DNA of 6,075 nucleotides from Deltaproteobacteria bacterium (GCA_024644775.1 JAHEHB010000339.1:1-6075), one strand, 5' to 3'; positions 1 through 5,076 are shown, numbered from the stretch's first letter. The notes: generated from the sequence alone by a model not told the origin. Numbers and translations: made by a program.

Positions 1-237
1 GGAAATAAAATTTTCATTCAAAGCGACAAAACGCCGGGTACTAAGCGGAATGAACATGGATACACTGACCGGTCCTTTGCTTTTTTTGGTAAATGCAACG
101 TGTGCCTCGATACGCCAGATCAGCGCTTTTCTTTCAGAGACAACCGGAAATTCCAGCACAATAACCTTATAAAAAAAAAGCCCCAGTCCGACAACCGACA
201 GACATATCGTGACGATGTACAACTGAAATCGATTCAT
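1..237 (-). CDS. UUP1-family membrane protein (inactive transglutaminase / 7TM), N-terminal part only
   Basis: Only the first 79 codons lie in the window; the gene runs off the left edge. The protein begins MNRFQLYIVTICLSVVGLGL and has one hydrophobic segment at about residues 7-23. A soluble stretch follows, ending ..VALNENFIS. Layout and the closing motif resemble the start of UUP1-family proteins (one N-terminal helix, a periplasmic catalytically dead transglutaminase-like domain, then seven membrane helices), whose N-termini carry a similar LNESFIS motif. The ATG is the first codon after the upstream protease gene: the two overlap as ATGA (stop TGA 236-234, start ATG 237-235), implying translational coupling, and AGGGA lies about 9 nt upstream. 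In known clusters this protein is encoded with a retropepsin-like protease and an alpha-L-glutamate-ligase-like (RimK/ATP-grasp) protein, which would be expected beyond the left edge. Family assignment rests on a short N-terminus recognised from memory; the exact function of the family is unsettled. Confidence 0.72.
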   Translation of the reverse strand, partial: MNRFQLYIVTICLSVVGLGLFFYKVIVLEFPVVSERKALIWRIEAHVAFTKKSKGPVSVSMFIPLSTRRFVALNENFIS

Positions 238-770
238 GGAACACATTCCCTGGTGCAACGTGGTTTGATCGTAAATTTAGTAGCAGGGTCAACCATGAAA
301 GTACCCTTTAAGAAGTTTCTACCGATGAGCATGGGATAGTTAAACAAGGAGCGATCCGTTAAATTGACTTCAACTTCCTTATAAATATTTCCTATGCAAA
401 TACCCAGTTGAACCGCCGGTCGTTCTACGGGATCAGTGTCGTGTTCTTTTATTTTTACGAATCTACTCAGTTTTTTTTCAACCGTCTCTGTTTTACCACG
501 TCTATCGACCACATTAAATCGTATCCATTTCTCTCCCTGACGCTCAAATTCTTTAATATTGAAAGCATTGAGAGATGAGGTTTTGGCGCCTGTATCCAAC
601 TTTGCTCGGAGGACTAGATTTTCGGGGCAAATCTCAACCCTTTCCAGCCAACCAACGATCCGTCTGTTTTGAGCATTTACCGATAATACCATCTTAGATA
701 AACCGGACGCCGAGAAAAGCAAAAGCAACCATAGCACTAAAATATTCTTTGACCTAGAGGTCTTATACAA
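234..770 (-). CDS. Exported retropepsin-like protease ('ATP-dependent zinc protease' / RimB-like family)
   Basis: 178-residue protein. Residues 1-34 form a basic start, a hydrophobic core (about 10-23) and a possible signal-peptidase site after V-N-A (34), so it is predicted to be exported or anchored to the inner membrane from outside. The mature part has the family hallmarks: IVGWLERV (38-45), the aspartic-protease-like active-site motif AKLDTGAKTSSL with D59-T60-G61, LTDR (137-140) and the closing LIGRNFL (148-154) before VDP. The family is called 'ATP-dependent zinc protease' in databases, but the DTGA motif and fold point to a retropepsin-type aspartic protease; RimB, linked to RimK glutamate ligase, is a relative. 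The start is TTG: no in-frame ATG or GTG lies near the N-terminus before the hydrophobic core, and a strong AAGGAGAG sits 6 nt upstream of the TTG. Its 3' end overlaps the UUP1-family gene by 4 nt (ATGA). A role in glutamate-ligase-linked protein or peptide modification is inferred from context only. Confidence 0.88.
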   Translation of the reverse strand: MYKTSRSKNILVLWLLLLFSASGLSKMVLSVNAQNRRIVGWLERVEICPENLVLRAKLDTGAKTSSLNAFNIKEFERQGEKWIRFNVVDRRGKTETVEKKLSRFVKIKEHDTDPVERPAVQLGICIGNIYKEVEVNLTDRSLFNYPMLIGRNFLKGTFMVDPATKFTIKPRCTRECVP

Positions 771-776
771 GGGTCA

Positions 777-784
777 CTCTCCTT
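777..784 (-). promoter_or_regulatory. Shine-Dalgarno site deciding the TTG start of the protease gene
   Basis: On the minus strand AAGGAGAG ends 6 nt before the TTG at 770-768. It is the only good ribosome-binding site in this stretch. An overlapping GTG at 776-774 is in another frame and meets a stop within four codons. Confidence 0.7.
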
Positions 785-881
785 TTCCAAATAAATTTGT
801 GCAATGCAAGGGTTGAAACCTGCACCTTTAAACAAACCGGGTACACAATTGCGCCAATTTCTTGTGCGTTAAAGATTTTCA

Positions 882-911
882 ATAATAATTCATTGGTAAG
901 AAAAATTGCAA
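882..911 (-). promoter_or_regulatory. Candidate sigma-70-type promoter for the protease/UUP1 unit
   Basis: On the minus strand, TTGCAA (911-906) and TATTAT (887-882) are separated by 18 nt and lie about 110 nt before the TTG start. Each box matches the consensus at four or five of six positions. The region is AT-rich, so a chance match is possible. No -24/-12 promoter was seen on this strand. Confidence 0.33.
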
Positions 912-1213
912 CCTTTTGCGGTGAACCCTTCCGAATATTAAAGCATGGGATAAGACACCTACCGCGGAAAAAAATGGAATACAGAACAGGAAAAAAAATG
1001 ACAGTAAACCGTGAAAAACAAACGGTCATGAGAATTTTCGGTTCTTGATTCCCAAATATCGGAACCTTCGGTTCAACATCATCAATTATCAGTATTTTTA
1101 AGAGCTTATACGCCTAATCGTCATTAACAAAGAAGTTATCTTCCAGGCTTTTCAGAAAAATAAGAATCCGGTTTTCTACCGCAAACCAATCCAAAGGTTA
1201 GAAAAGCAGGCAT

Positions 1214-1226
1214 TTTCAACAAGTTA
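1214..1226 (+). promoter_or_regulatory. Candidate IHF site upstream of the Hsp20-operon promoter
   Basis: The bases TTTCAACAAGTTA fit the IHF consensus WATCAANNNNTTR at every defined position except the second (T for A). IHF commonly bends DNA between an enhancer site and a sigma-54 promoter. A site with the same single deviation lies at the same distance before the groEL promoter. This one sits unusually close to the -24 box, so direct contact by another regulator is an alternative. Confidence 0.4.
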
Positions 1227-1232
1227 GTATTC

Positions 1233-1248
1233 TGGCATATCTGTTGCT
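1233..1248 (+). promoter_or_regulatory. Sigma-54 (-24/-12) promoter of the OB-fold/Hsp20 operon
   Basis: TGGCAT-N5-TTGCT places GG (1234-1235) and GC (1246-1247) exactly 10 nt apart, the invariant spacing of RpoN promoters; only the T at the sixth position departs from the TGGCAC core. Transcription would start near 1259, about 48 nt before the TTG of the first gene. Sigma-54 promoters need an AAA+ enhancer-binding protein, so the operon should be switched by a signal-responsive activator not encoded in the window. The near-identical promoter before groEL strongly raises the likelihood that this is real. Confidence 0.8.
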
Positions 1249-1295
1249 GAGTCAGTAGTCGTATGAACTCACGGAAAACACGTATTCTCGAAACC

Positions 1296-1300
1296 GGAGA
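1296..1300 (+). promoter_or_regulatory. Shine-Dalgarno site deciding the TTG start of the OB-fold gene
   Basis: GGAGA lies 6 nt before the TTG at 1307-1309. Going upstream in frame there is no ATG or GTG before the stop TAG at 1256-1258, so TTG is the only plausible standard start. Confidence 0.6.
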
Positions 1301-1306
1301 ATTTTA

Positions 1307-1621
1307 TTGGGTAAGAGAGCATCTTTAAAAAATAAAGCGGTAACGGTGACCGGAATTATCGTGCCGGTGGAATGGAATGAAAACGGAAACCCGGTCGTTA
1401 TTGCAATTTCAAGCCATGATGAACAAGAGTTCATCATAGACAACCGAAATAAAAAGGGAAAAAAACTGGAAAAATCATTACGCCAGAATGTCAAAGTCAT
1501 CGGTAAACTTGGAAAGTCGATAAAAAATCGAAAAGTAATTACGGTCGTAGACTATTTTCTAATGGATGGCTCCATTGCAGATAGTGTAGATAGCTTAATC
1601 GTACAAATAGAGAAACCATAA
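1307..1621 (+). CDS. Small probable OB-fold protein of unknown function, first gene of the Hsp20 operon
   Basis: 104 residues, no signal peptide or membrane segment, so probably cytoplasmic. The sequence alternates beta-strand-like stretches with turns: AVTVTGIIVPVEW (11-23), VVIAISS (30-36), EFIID (41-45), then NVKVIGKLGK (61-70) and KVITVVDYFL (76-85). The pattern 'VTVTGIIVP..W...G.....I......E.II' followed by 'V.VIGKL.......ITV..Y' is what small OB-fold proteins look like, and similar unnamed proteins are remembered from deltaproteobacteria; this is pattern recognition, not a database match. It is very Lys-rich (for example 49-56), which would suit nucleic-acid or ribosome contact, but no partner is shown. 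It lies 26 nt before the first hsp20 gene and 3' of a sigma-54 promoter, so it is probably co-expressed with the chaperones. The start is TTG with a good GGAGA. Confidence 0.72.
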   Translation: MGKRASLKNKAVTVTGIIVPVEWNENGNPVVIAISSHDEQEFIIDNRNKKGKKLEKSLRQNVKVIGKLGKSIKNRKVITVVDYFLMDGSIADSVDSLIVQIEKP

Positions 1622-1647
1622 AGCCAATCAAAAAGGAGGAAATAGCC

Positions 1648-2106
1648 ATGATTATCAGAAAAATGTTCGATACACCTTATTGGCGGTTGCAGAGCCCGTT
1701 TCAGGAAATTGTGCAAATGAGAAGAGAAATGGATAGGCTTTTTGAGAATCTGCCAGGACGTCCTTTTGGGACGCCTCGTGCCGGTGTATATCCGCTTATT
1801 AATTTAACTGAGGACACGGATAGTTATTATGTCCAGGCCGAACTTCCGGGTCTTAAGGCGAACGAGTTGAATATTTCGGCAACCGGCAACAACCTCGCCA
1901 TTTCCGGCGAACGGAAGATACCGTCTGAAGGGGAAAATGTTCGATATCACAGAAGGGAGCGAGAAGCGGGCAGTTTTAATCGGGTCGTTGCTTTGCCTGG
2001 AGAGGTGAATGTCAATAAAGTAGAGGCTAAATTGACCCATGGCATTTTAACCGTCACAGTGCCAAAGGCAGAGGCCGCCAAACCGAAACAAATTACCGTC
2101 AAGTAA
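1648..2106 (+). CDS. Hsp20/alpha-crystallin small heat-shock protein, first copy
   Basis: 152 residues, cytoplasmic ATP-independent holdase that forms oligomers and keeps unfolding proteins soluble for refolding by DnaK/ClpB or GroEL. The N-terminal arm (1-45) carries an aromatic, amphipathic segment around FQEIVQMRREMDRLFENL (18-35), typical of class A bacterial Hsp20. The alpha-crystallin domain spans about 46-139 and includes YYVQAELPGLK (60-70), the FNRVVALPGEV stretch (110-120) and the diagnostic A-x-x-x-x-G-I-L motif (A127 to L134) followed by TVTVPK. A short tail ends with I-T-V (149-151), the I-x-I/V plug that docks on a neighbouring subunit. The start is ATG after a strong GGAGG (1634-1638). 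It is separated by only 20 nt from a second, quite different hsp20, so the two products may form mixed oligomers. The operon is probably driven by the sigma-54 promoter at 1233-1248. Confidence 0.96.
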   Translation: MIIRKMFDTPYWRLQSPFQEIVQMRREMDRLFENLPGRPFGTPRAGVYPLINLTEDTDSYYVQAELPGLKANELNISATGNNLAISGERKIPSEGENVRYHRREREAGSFNRVVALPGEVNVNKVEAKLTHGILTVTVPKAEAAKPKQITVK

Positions 2107-2126
2107 GACATAAGGAGGAACACACC

Positions 2127-2537
2127 ATGGCAAATACTCAAATTAAAGAACTTCAACCCAAAGAAAAAGCAGCGGTTTCGGTTCCGGCAGAGCAAACGAC
2201 AGCAGGCCCCGTGTTTACACCTGATGTAGATATTTTTGAAACAGACCATGAAATCACCCTGCTTGCCGATTTGCCCGGTGTAAAGGCAGAAGACCTGACC
2301 ATTGATCTCCGCGACAATACGCTGACGCTAAGCGGCGATAATAGGCCTTTGGGCGGTGCCGAAGGAGAAGATATTCTCGTGGAATATGAAATGGGTATGT
2401 ATTATAGGCAATTTACACTGTCCGAGGTAATCGACCAAAATAAAATTGATGCAAATTTAGAGGATGGGGTTTTAAGGCTTACACTGCCGAAGATCGAAAA
2501 AGCGGCACCCCGAAAAATCACAATCAAGGGGGGATAA
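2127..2537 (+). CDS. Hsp20/alpha-crystallin small heat-shock protein, second copy
   Basis: 136 residues, second small heat-shock protein of the operon. It differs from its neighbour in the N-terminal arm, which here is short, polar and rich in K, A and P (1-28) without the aromatic LF-type segment. The alpha-crystallin domain covers about 30-121, with VDIFETDHEITLLADLPGVK (34-53), LTLSGD (66-71), YYRQFTLSE (92-100) and the A-N-L-E-D-G-V-L motif (109-116). The tail has I-T-I (131-133), a canonical I-x-I anchor. An AAGGAGG precedes the ATG. Low similarity to the first Hsp20 outside the shared core suggests an old duplication or independent origin, with division of labour instead of recent copying. 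The stop TAA is followed by two hairpins that probably end the transcript. Confidence 0.96.
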   Translation: MANTQIKELQPKEKAAVSVPAEQTTAGPVFTPDVDIFETDHEITLLADLPGVKAEDLTIDLRDNTLTLSGDNRPLGGAEGEDILVEYEMGMYYRQFTLSEVIDQNKIDANLEDGVLRLTLPKIEKAAPRKITIKGG

Positions 2538-2561
2538 GTTACCATTCGGCCGACAAACGAC

Positions 2562-2593
2562 ATCTGCCTTTAGTTATATTGTAAAAAGCAGAT
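2562..2593 (+). terminator. Possible hairpin after the Hsp20 operon (first of two)
   Basis: ATCTGC (2562-2567) pairs with GCAGAT (2588-2593), and the stem can be lengthened by T/A pairs after a one-base bulge. The following bases are T-rich (ATTATTT) but not a clean T run. It could be a weak terminator or an mRNA-stabilising hairpin. Confidence 0.35.
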
Positions 2594-2616
2594 ATTATTT
2601 CAATATTTTTCTCACG

Positions 2617-2652
2617 GAGGTCTATCATCATGCGTGGTGGACCTCTCTTTTT
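2617..2652 (+). terminator. Rho-independent terminator candidate of the Hsp20 operon
   Basis: GAGGTC (2617-2622) pairs with GACCTC (2640-2645), and an inner CATCA/TGGTG stem with loop TGCG (2626-2639, one G-T pair) stacks after a TAT bulge. TCTTTTT follows directly. It lies 80 nt after the second hsp20 stop. The same bases could instead read as a GGAGG ribosome-binding site and a 19-codon ORF starting ATG 2630, ending 2689; the hairpin is the simpler reading. Confidence 0.55.
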
Positions 2653-2932
2653 GGTATCCTTGATTATCACTAAAAACAGTAATAAATAATTGAACGTTAT
2701 CGCTAAATTAAACATTCGATACTCAAACAAAAGTTCGGTCGAAAGAAAAGAATTTGTTCCATGACGGTTTCGACCTCCAACGACCATAAAAATTCCTTCA
2801 TTTATTGAAATAATGAATAATAAAAACCGATGAGATAACTACATTGCATGCGGATTGCTCTATATGTTAAATATCCAATATAAAAAAGTAAGTTTTCTAA
2901 AAACCTATCAGGATCATTAAGGGAGGAACCGG
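2653..2932. other. Intergenic region before the exported-protein/disA unit
   Basis: AT-rich. It contains an AT-only-type inverted repeat (TTCATT 2797-2802 with AATGAA 2812-2817) and the candidate promoter at 2844-2872. A minus-strand open frame (2539-2787) has a fair AAGGA before its ATG, but it has no recognisable domain and runs through both terminator hairpins, so it is not called. No other gene is seen. Confidence 0.5.
2844..2872 (+). promoter_or_regulatory. Candidate sigma-70-type promoter for the exported-protein/disA unit
   Basis: TTGCAT (2844-2849) and TTAAAT (2867-2872) are separated by 17 nt and lie about 60 nt before the ATG. An overlapping alternative is TTGCTC (2855-2860) with TATAAA (2879-2884) at 18 nt. 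No -24/-12 promoter is present here, so this unit seems to be under different control from the chaperone units. Confidence 0.35.
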
Positions 2933-3580
2933 ATGCGCAGAAAAAAAGCGATGTTAATGAAAACTGTTATAACGATATTGATAGCATCATTTATGACCAA
3001 TATTGCCCCGAATATTTGTTCTGCAGGAGTCCCTCGCGAGATCGGAGGGTTTGCTGTCGGAGAAAACATCGAGAAGTATAAAGATAGAATGAAAATGGAA
3101 ACCGCAATACCCATTCGGTCCAGAGAATATCTGCGAGAAGTGATGATTAAGGAATTGGAAGGTTTTAAAAGCGGGGGTATTTGGTATGGTACGATTTCTT
3201 CACCAGGACGTATCGTTCGGGTAAGACTTAAGTATGAAGATTCTCGCAAAAAATTTTTCGATATCCTTTTAAAGGAGTTCAAGAAGCGATTTGGGAAACC
3301 CGCCGAGTGGCGTGGAGATTGCTTTGGGGCATTCATCGCATGGAAATGGTCGTTTACCGACGCCGGGGGTAACAAGGTGAGTATGATTTTGCAGCATAAC
3401 ATCAAAGATCCGAAGCAAAAAATGGGCAATGTTATTAAACTCACCATGTGGAACCTGATAGATGAGGAACAGCGCATGTTTGAACAAAAAAATCCTGATC
3501 GATCAAAATCGACCAAGAAGGTAAAAATTGAACCCAAAAAATATAAACCGGAAGATCTGGATCGATTTATTCCTCGTTGA
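2933..3580 (+). CDS. Exported protein of unknown function, upstream of disA
   Basis: 215 residues; I do not recognise a named family. The N-terminus is a Sec signal peptide: basic n-region (MRRKKAMLMK), hydrophobic core about 11-22, and a probable signal-peptidase I site after C-S-A (31). C29 does not sit in a lipobox. The mature part is mixed alpha/beta: an opening IGGFAVGENIEKYKDRM (37-53), a middle with IWYGTISSPGRIVRVRLKYED (83-103), an amphipathic helix ending KEFKKRFGKP (114-123), and W/F-rich strands around C130 to F141. The features 'G..VG....Y', 'I.......I..V.LKY.D' and 'F......RFG.P' resemble small periplasmic proteins of deltaproteobacteria. The tail (186-215) is highly charged and ends in a Lys/Pro-rich segment. 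ATG is supported by AAGGGAGG. It ends 35 nt before the probable disA ATG, so the two are likely co-transcribed, although one product is exported and the other cytoplasmic. Confidence 0.82.
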   Translation: MRRKKAMLMKTVITILIASFMTNIAPNICSAGVPREIGGFAVGENIEKYKDRMKMETAIPIRSREYLREVMIKELEGFKSGGIWYGTISSPGRIVRVRLKYEDSRKKFFDILLKEFKKRFGKPAEWRGDCFGAFIAWKWSFTDAGGNKVSMILQHNIKDPKQKMGNVIKLTMWNLIDEEQRMFEQKNPDRSKSTKKVKIEPKKYKPEDLDRFIPR

Positions 3581-3602
3581 TAAGTCTATTCTGTTTGTTT
3601 AC

Positions 3603-3607
3603 GGGAG
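3603..3607 (+). promoter_or_regulatory. Shine-Dalgarno site deciding the disA start
   Basis: GGGAG lies 8 nt before ATG 3616-3618. The alternative TTG at 3577-3579 overlaps the preceding stop (TTGA), would add 13 hydrophobic residues, and has no comparable ribosome-binding site. Confidence 0.6.
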
Positions 3608-3615
3608 CTTTTTCT

Positions 3616-4671
3616 ATGATAGGTTTGGCGCTGCTTGAAAAAATCAGGATGCTTGCCCCGGGAACAGGCCTTCGAAAAGCTGTGGATGATATCGTTATGG
3701 CTAATGTTGGAGCCTTACTATTTTTCGTCAATAATATCAAAAAATATGCGGATATTATCCAGGGAGGTTTTCATGTCGATACCAGTTTTTCGCCTGAAAA
3801 ACTGTATGAACTTTCAAAGATGGATGGTGCGGTCGTCTTGGATGAAGAGGCATCCAAAATATTTGCAGCGAATGTTCACCTGGTACCCGATCCGCGTATA
3901 CCAACGAGTGAAACAGGCATGAGGCATCGAACCGCCGAACGCCTGGCAAAACAAACCGAAATGTTAGTGGTGACGGTTTCTCAACGAAGAAACACGGTTA
4001 CCGTTTATTTCAAACACCATATTTATGTGCTCAATAAAATAGATTTCTTGTTTGCAAAAATTACCCAAGCACTCAATGTACTTGAAATGTCGAAAGAAAG
4101 TCTCGACAGAATGATAGACCAGATAGAAATTCAAGAATTAAGCGGGCATGTTAAACTTATCGATATAATGATGTTTATCAGTAGGTTTGTTAACCTAAAA
4201 AGGATTCGTGATGAAATAGAACCGTATATTATTGAAATCGGCATAGAGGGATTACTGGCGAATCTGCAGCTTCAGGAAATTGTCGGAGATATTGAGGAAC
4301 AGTTAAAGGTTTTAATAATGGACTATTTTTCACAGCATATAGAAGATTCTGAATCGGAAAAGATACTAAACGATCTCGGGGAATTAAAAGACTTGGGGCC
4401 CGTTTCTGTTTCAGCAATATTGGGTTACAATATATCATCCATTTCACAAATTGAAGACTTAAGTGTCGTTCCTCGAGGGTACCGCTTACTGGTCTCGAAA
4501 GCCGGCATACCATTAAATATAGCAAAAAATGTCGTTGAAACATTTGACGATATATCAAATATATTTCTCGCCGATTTGAATGCACTGCAGGCGGTAGATG
4601 GAATCGGCGTAAAACGCGCCACAGCAATCATGGGAAGTATTAACACCATCAAAAATCGGAACTGTACTTGA
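3616..4671 (+). CDS. disA: DisA, DNA-integrity-scanning diadenylate cyclase
   Basis: 351 residues from ATG 3616, close to the roughly 360 of Bacillus subtilis DisA. It makes c-di-AMP from two ATP, in the cytoplasm, as an octamer that binds branched DNA; stalled forks or recombination intermediates lower its activity in Bacillus. The N-terminal DAC domain (about 1-140) has APGTGLRKAVDDI (14-26), GGFH (50-53), FSPEKLYELSKMDGA with the catalytic D70-G71-A72, ANVHLVPD (85-92) and SETGMRHRTAERLAKQT (98-114) with the ATP-binding R103-H104-R105. A helical linker (about 140-285) follows, with the family segments ELG-like EIGIEGLLANLQLQEI and VPRGYRLL. The C-terminus ends with the DNA-binding helix-hairpin-helix ALQAVDGIGVKRATAIM. 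All catalytic motifs are intact. It may be translated from TTG 3577 overlapping the upstream stop, but ATG 3616 has the better ribosome-binding site and matches family length. No c-di-AMP phosphodiesterase or receptor is in the window. Confidence 0.96.
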   Translation: MIGLALLEKIRMLAPGTGLRKAVDDIVMANVGALLFFVNNIKKYADIIQGGFHVDTSFSPEKLYELSKMDGAVVLDEEASKIFAANVHLVPDPRIPTSETGMRHRTAERLAKQTEMLVVTVSQRRNTVTVYFKHHIYVLNKIDFLFAKITQALNVLEMSKESLDRMIDQIEIQELSGHVKLIDIMMFISRFVNLKRIRDEIEPYIIEIGIEGLLANLQLQEIVGDIEEQLKVLIMDYFSQHIEDSESEKILNDLGELKDLGPVSVSAILGYNISSISQIEDLSVVPRGYRLLVSKAGIPLNIAKNVVETFDDISNIFLADLNALQAVDGIGVKRATAIMGSINTIKNRNCT

Positions 4672-4764
4672 CGGGATAAGCAGAATATTGACTCGGATCT
4701 TTTATCGATGTATTATTCTTCCAGAATCTCCATTTCCGGCCCTTTATAACTTCCGGGAAACGGT

Positions 4765-4944
4765 TTGCATCAGGGACCGGTTTATAGGAGGTTTAAAAAC
4801 AATTTTGAAAAACTCAGCTACAATGAACTATTAGGAATAATGAAAACTCGATTGCTATCCACTGAGATCTTAAATGAAAAGAAAAGCGAATTGGAAGTGC
4901 AGGTTCTTATGGAAGAAAAACCGGAATCAGAAATTCTCATTTAA
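4765..4944 (+). CDS. Doubtful small protein, 59 residues, between disA and groEL
   Basis: An open frame from TTG 4765 (CGGGA about 6 nt upstream) to TAA 4942-4944. The later part reads like a real helical, charged protein: NNFEKLSYNELLGI then MKTRLLSTEILNEKKSELE and VQVLMEEKPESEILI. An internal ATG at 4840 would give 34 residues. The strongest ribosome-binding site nearby, AGGAGG at 4786-4791, has no ATG, GTG or TTG in this frame at proper distance, so either the TTG is used or a start codon was lost. It could be a small protein, a decayed gene end, or chance. No family recognised. Confidence 0.25.
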   Translation: MHQGPVYRRFKNNFEKLSYNELLGIMKTRLLSTEILNEKKSELEVQVLMEEKPESEILI

Positions 4945-5010
4945 TTAACTAAATCATTTCAACAAATTATATCCCTTTAGATAACCGCCCCCCAACCATA
5001 GGCAATATTT

Positions 5011-5020
5011 CCCTGAAGGG
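5011..5020. promoter_or_regulatory. Candidate activator-binding palindrome upstream of groEL
   Basis: CCCT-GA-AGGG is a perfect dyad centred about 93 nt before the predicted groEL transcription start, the usual distance for an enhancer-binding protein of a sigma-54 promoter. The arms are only 4 bp and no identical copy was found before the Hsp20 operon, so support is weak. Confidence 0.22.
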
Positions 5021-5063
5021 CAAGTTCAGATACGCTTCGCCACAATACAGATATAGATAATAT

Positions 5064-5076
5064 TTTCAAGTAGTTA
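5064..5076 (+). promoter_or_regulatory. Candidate IHF site upstream of the groEL promoter
   Basis: TTTCAAGTAGTTA fits the IHF consensus WATCAANNNNTTR except at the second position, the same deviation as in the copy before the Hsp20 operon. Distance to the -24 box is identical in both (6 nt from the final A to the T of TGGCA). It could alternatively be the binding site of a shared regulator. Confidence 0.4.

Larger units (their letters stand above)
771..1212. other. Divergent intergenic region, no convincing gene
   Basis: This stretch separates the minus-strand protease unit from the plus-strand Hsp20 unit. It holds two overlapping open frames (plus 797-1048, minus 763-1029) with no ribosome-binding site, no recognisable domain and low-complexity A/T runs; neither is accepted as a gene. 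It contains the candidate minus-strand promoter. It also has a short inverted repeat GAACC-TTC-GGTTC at 1062-1074, preceded by another copy of TTCGGTTC at 1037-1044, and the inverted-repeat pairs at 1147-1207 that could serve as an upstream activator region for the sigma-54 promoter. Confidence 0.6.
4672..5062. other. Intergenic region between disA and the groEL promoter
   Basis: It contains an imperfect inverted repeat TTTCCGG/CCGGGAAA (4733-4739 with 4753-4760) without a T run, a doubtful small ORF (4765-4944), a strong isolated AGGAGG (4786-4791), and an interrupted palindrome CCCT-GA-AGGG (5011-5020). There is no groES, no CIRCE repeat and no tRNA or other RNA gene that I can recognise. 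Confidence 0.55.

Noticed and set aside
763..1029. Minus-strand open frame of 88 codons running into the protease gene
   Set aside because: Its end overlaps the ribosome-binding site and start of the protease gene, and the Cys/Phe-rich translation resembles no family.
797..1048. Plus-strand open frame of 83 codons in the divergent intergenic region
   Set aside because: TTG start without ribosome-binding site, low-complexity A runs, no recognisable pattern, and it overlaps an equally weak minus-strand frame and the candidate promoter of the protease unit.
1020..1080. TTCGGTTC repeats with GGAACC as a terminator
   Set aside because: The stem is only 5 bp, no T run follows, and no gene ends here.
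2539..2787. Minus-strand open frame of 82 codons after the Hsp20 operon, with AAGGA before its ATG
   Set aside because: No domain, crosses two hairpins that fit as terminators of the Hsp20 operon, and one good ribosome-binding site in AT-rich DNA is weak evidence. Conservation in a relative would reopen the question.
3577..3615. Extended N-terminus of DisA from TTG overlapping the upstream stop
   Set aside because: Adds a hydrophobic stretch not expected in a cytoplasmic enzyme and has no good ribosome-binding site; ATG 3616 has GGGAG at the right distance.
4229..4627. Minus-strand open frame of 132 codons opposite disA
   Set aside because: Lies wholly within the conserved disA coding region and has no domain of its own.
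4981..5000. C-rich stretch before groEL as a sigma-32 -10 box
   Set aside because: Does not match CCCCATNT, has no CTTGAA-type -35 at proper distance, and a perfect sigma-54 promoter lies downstream.
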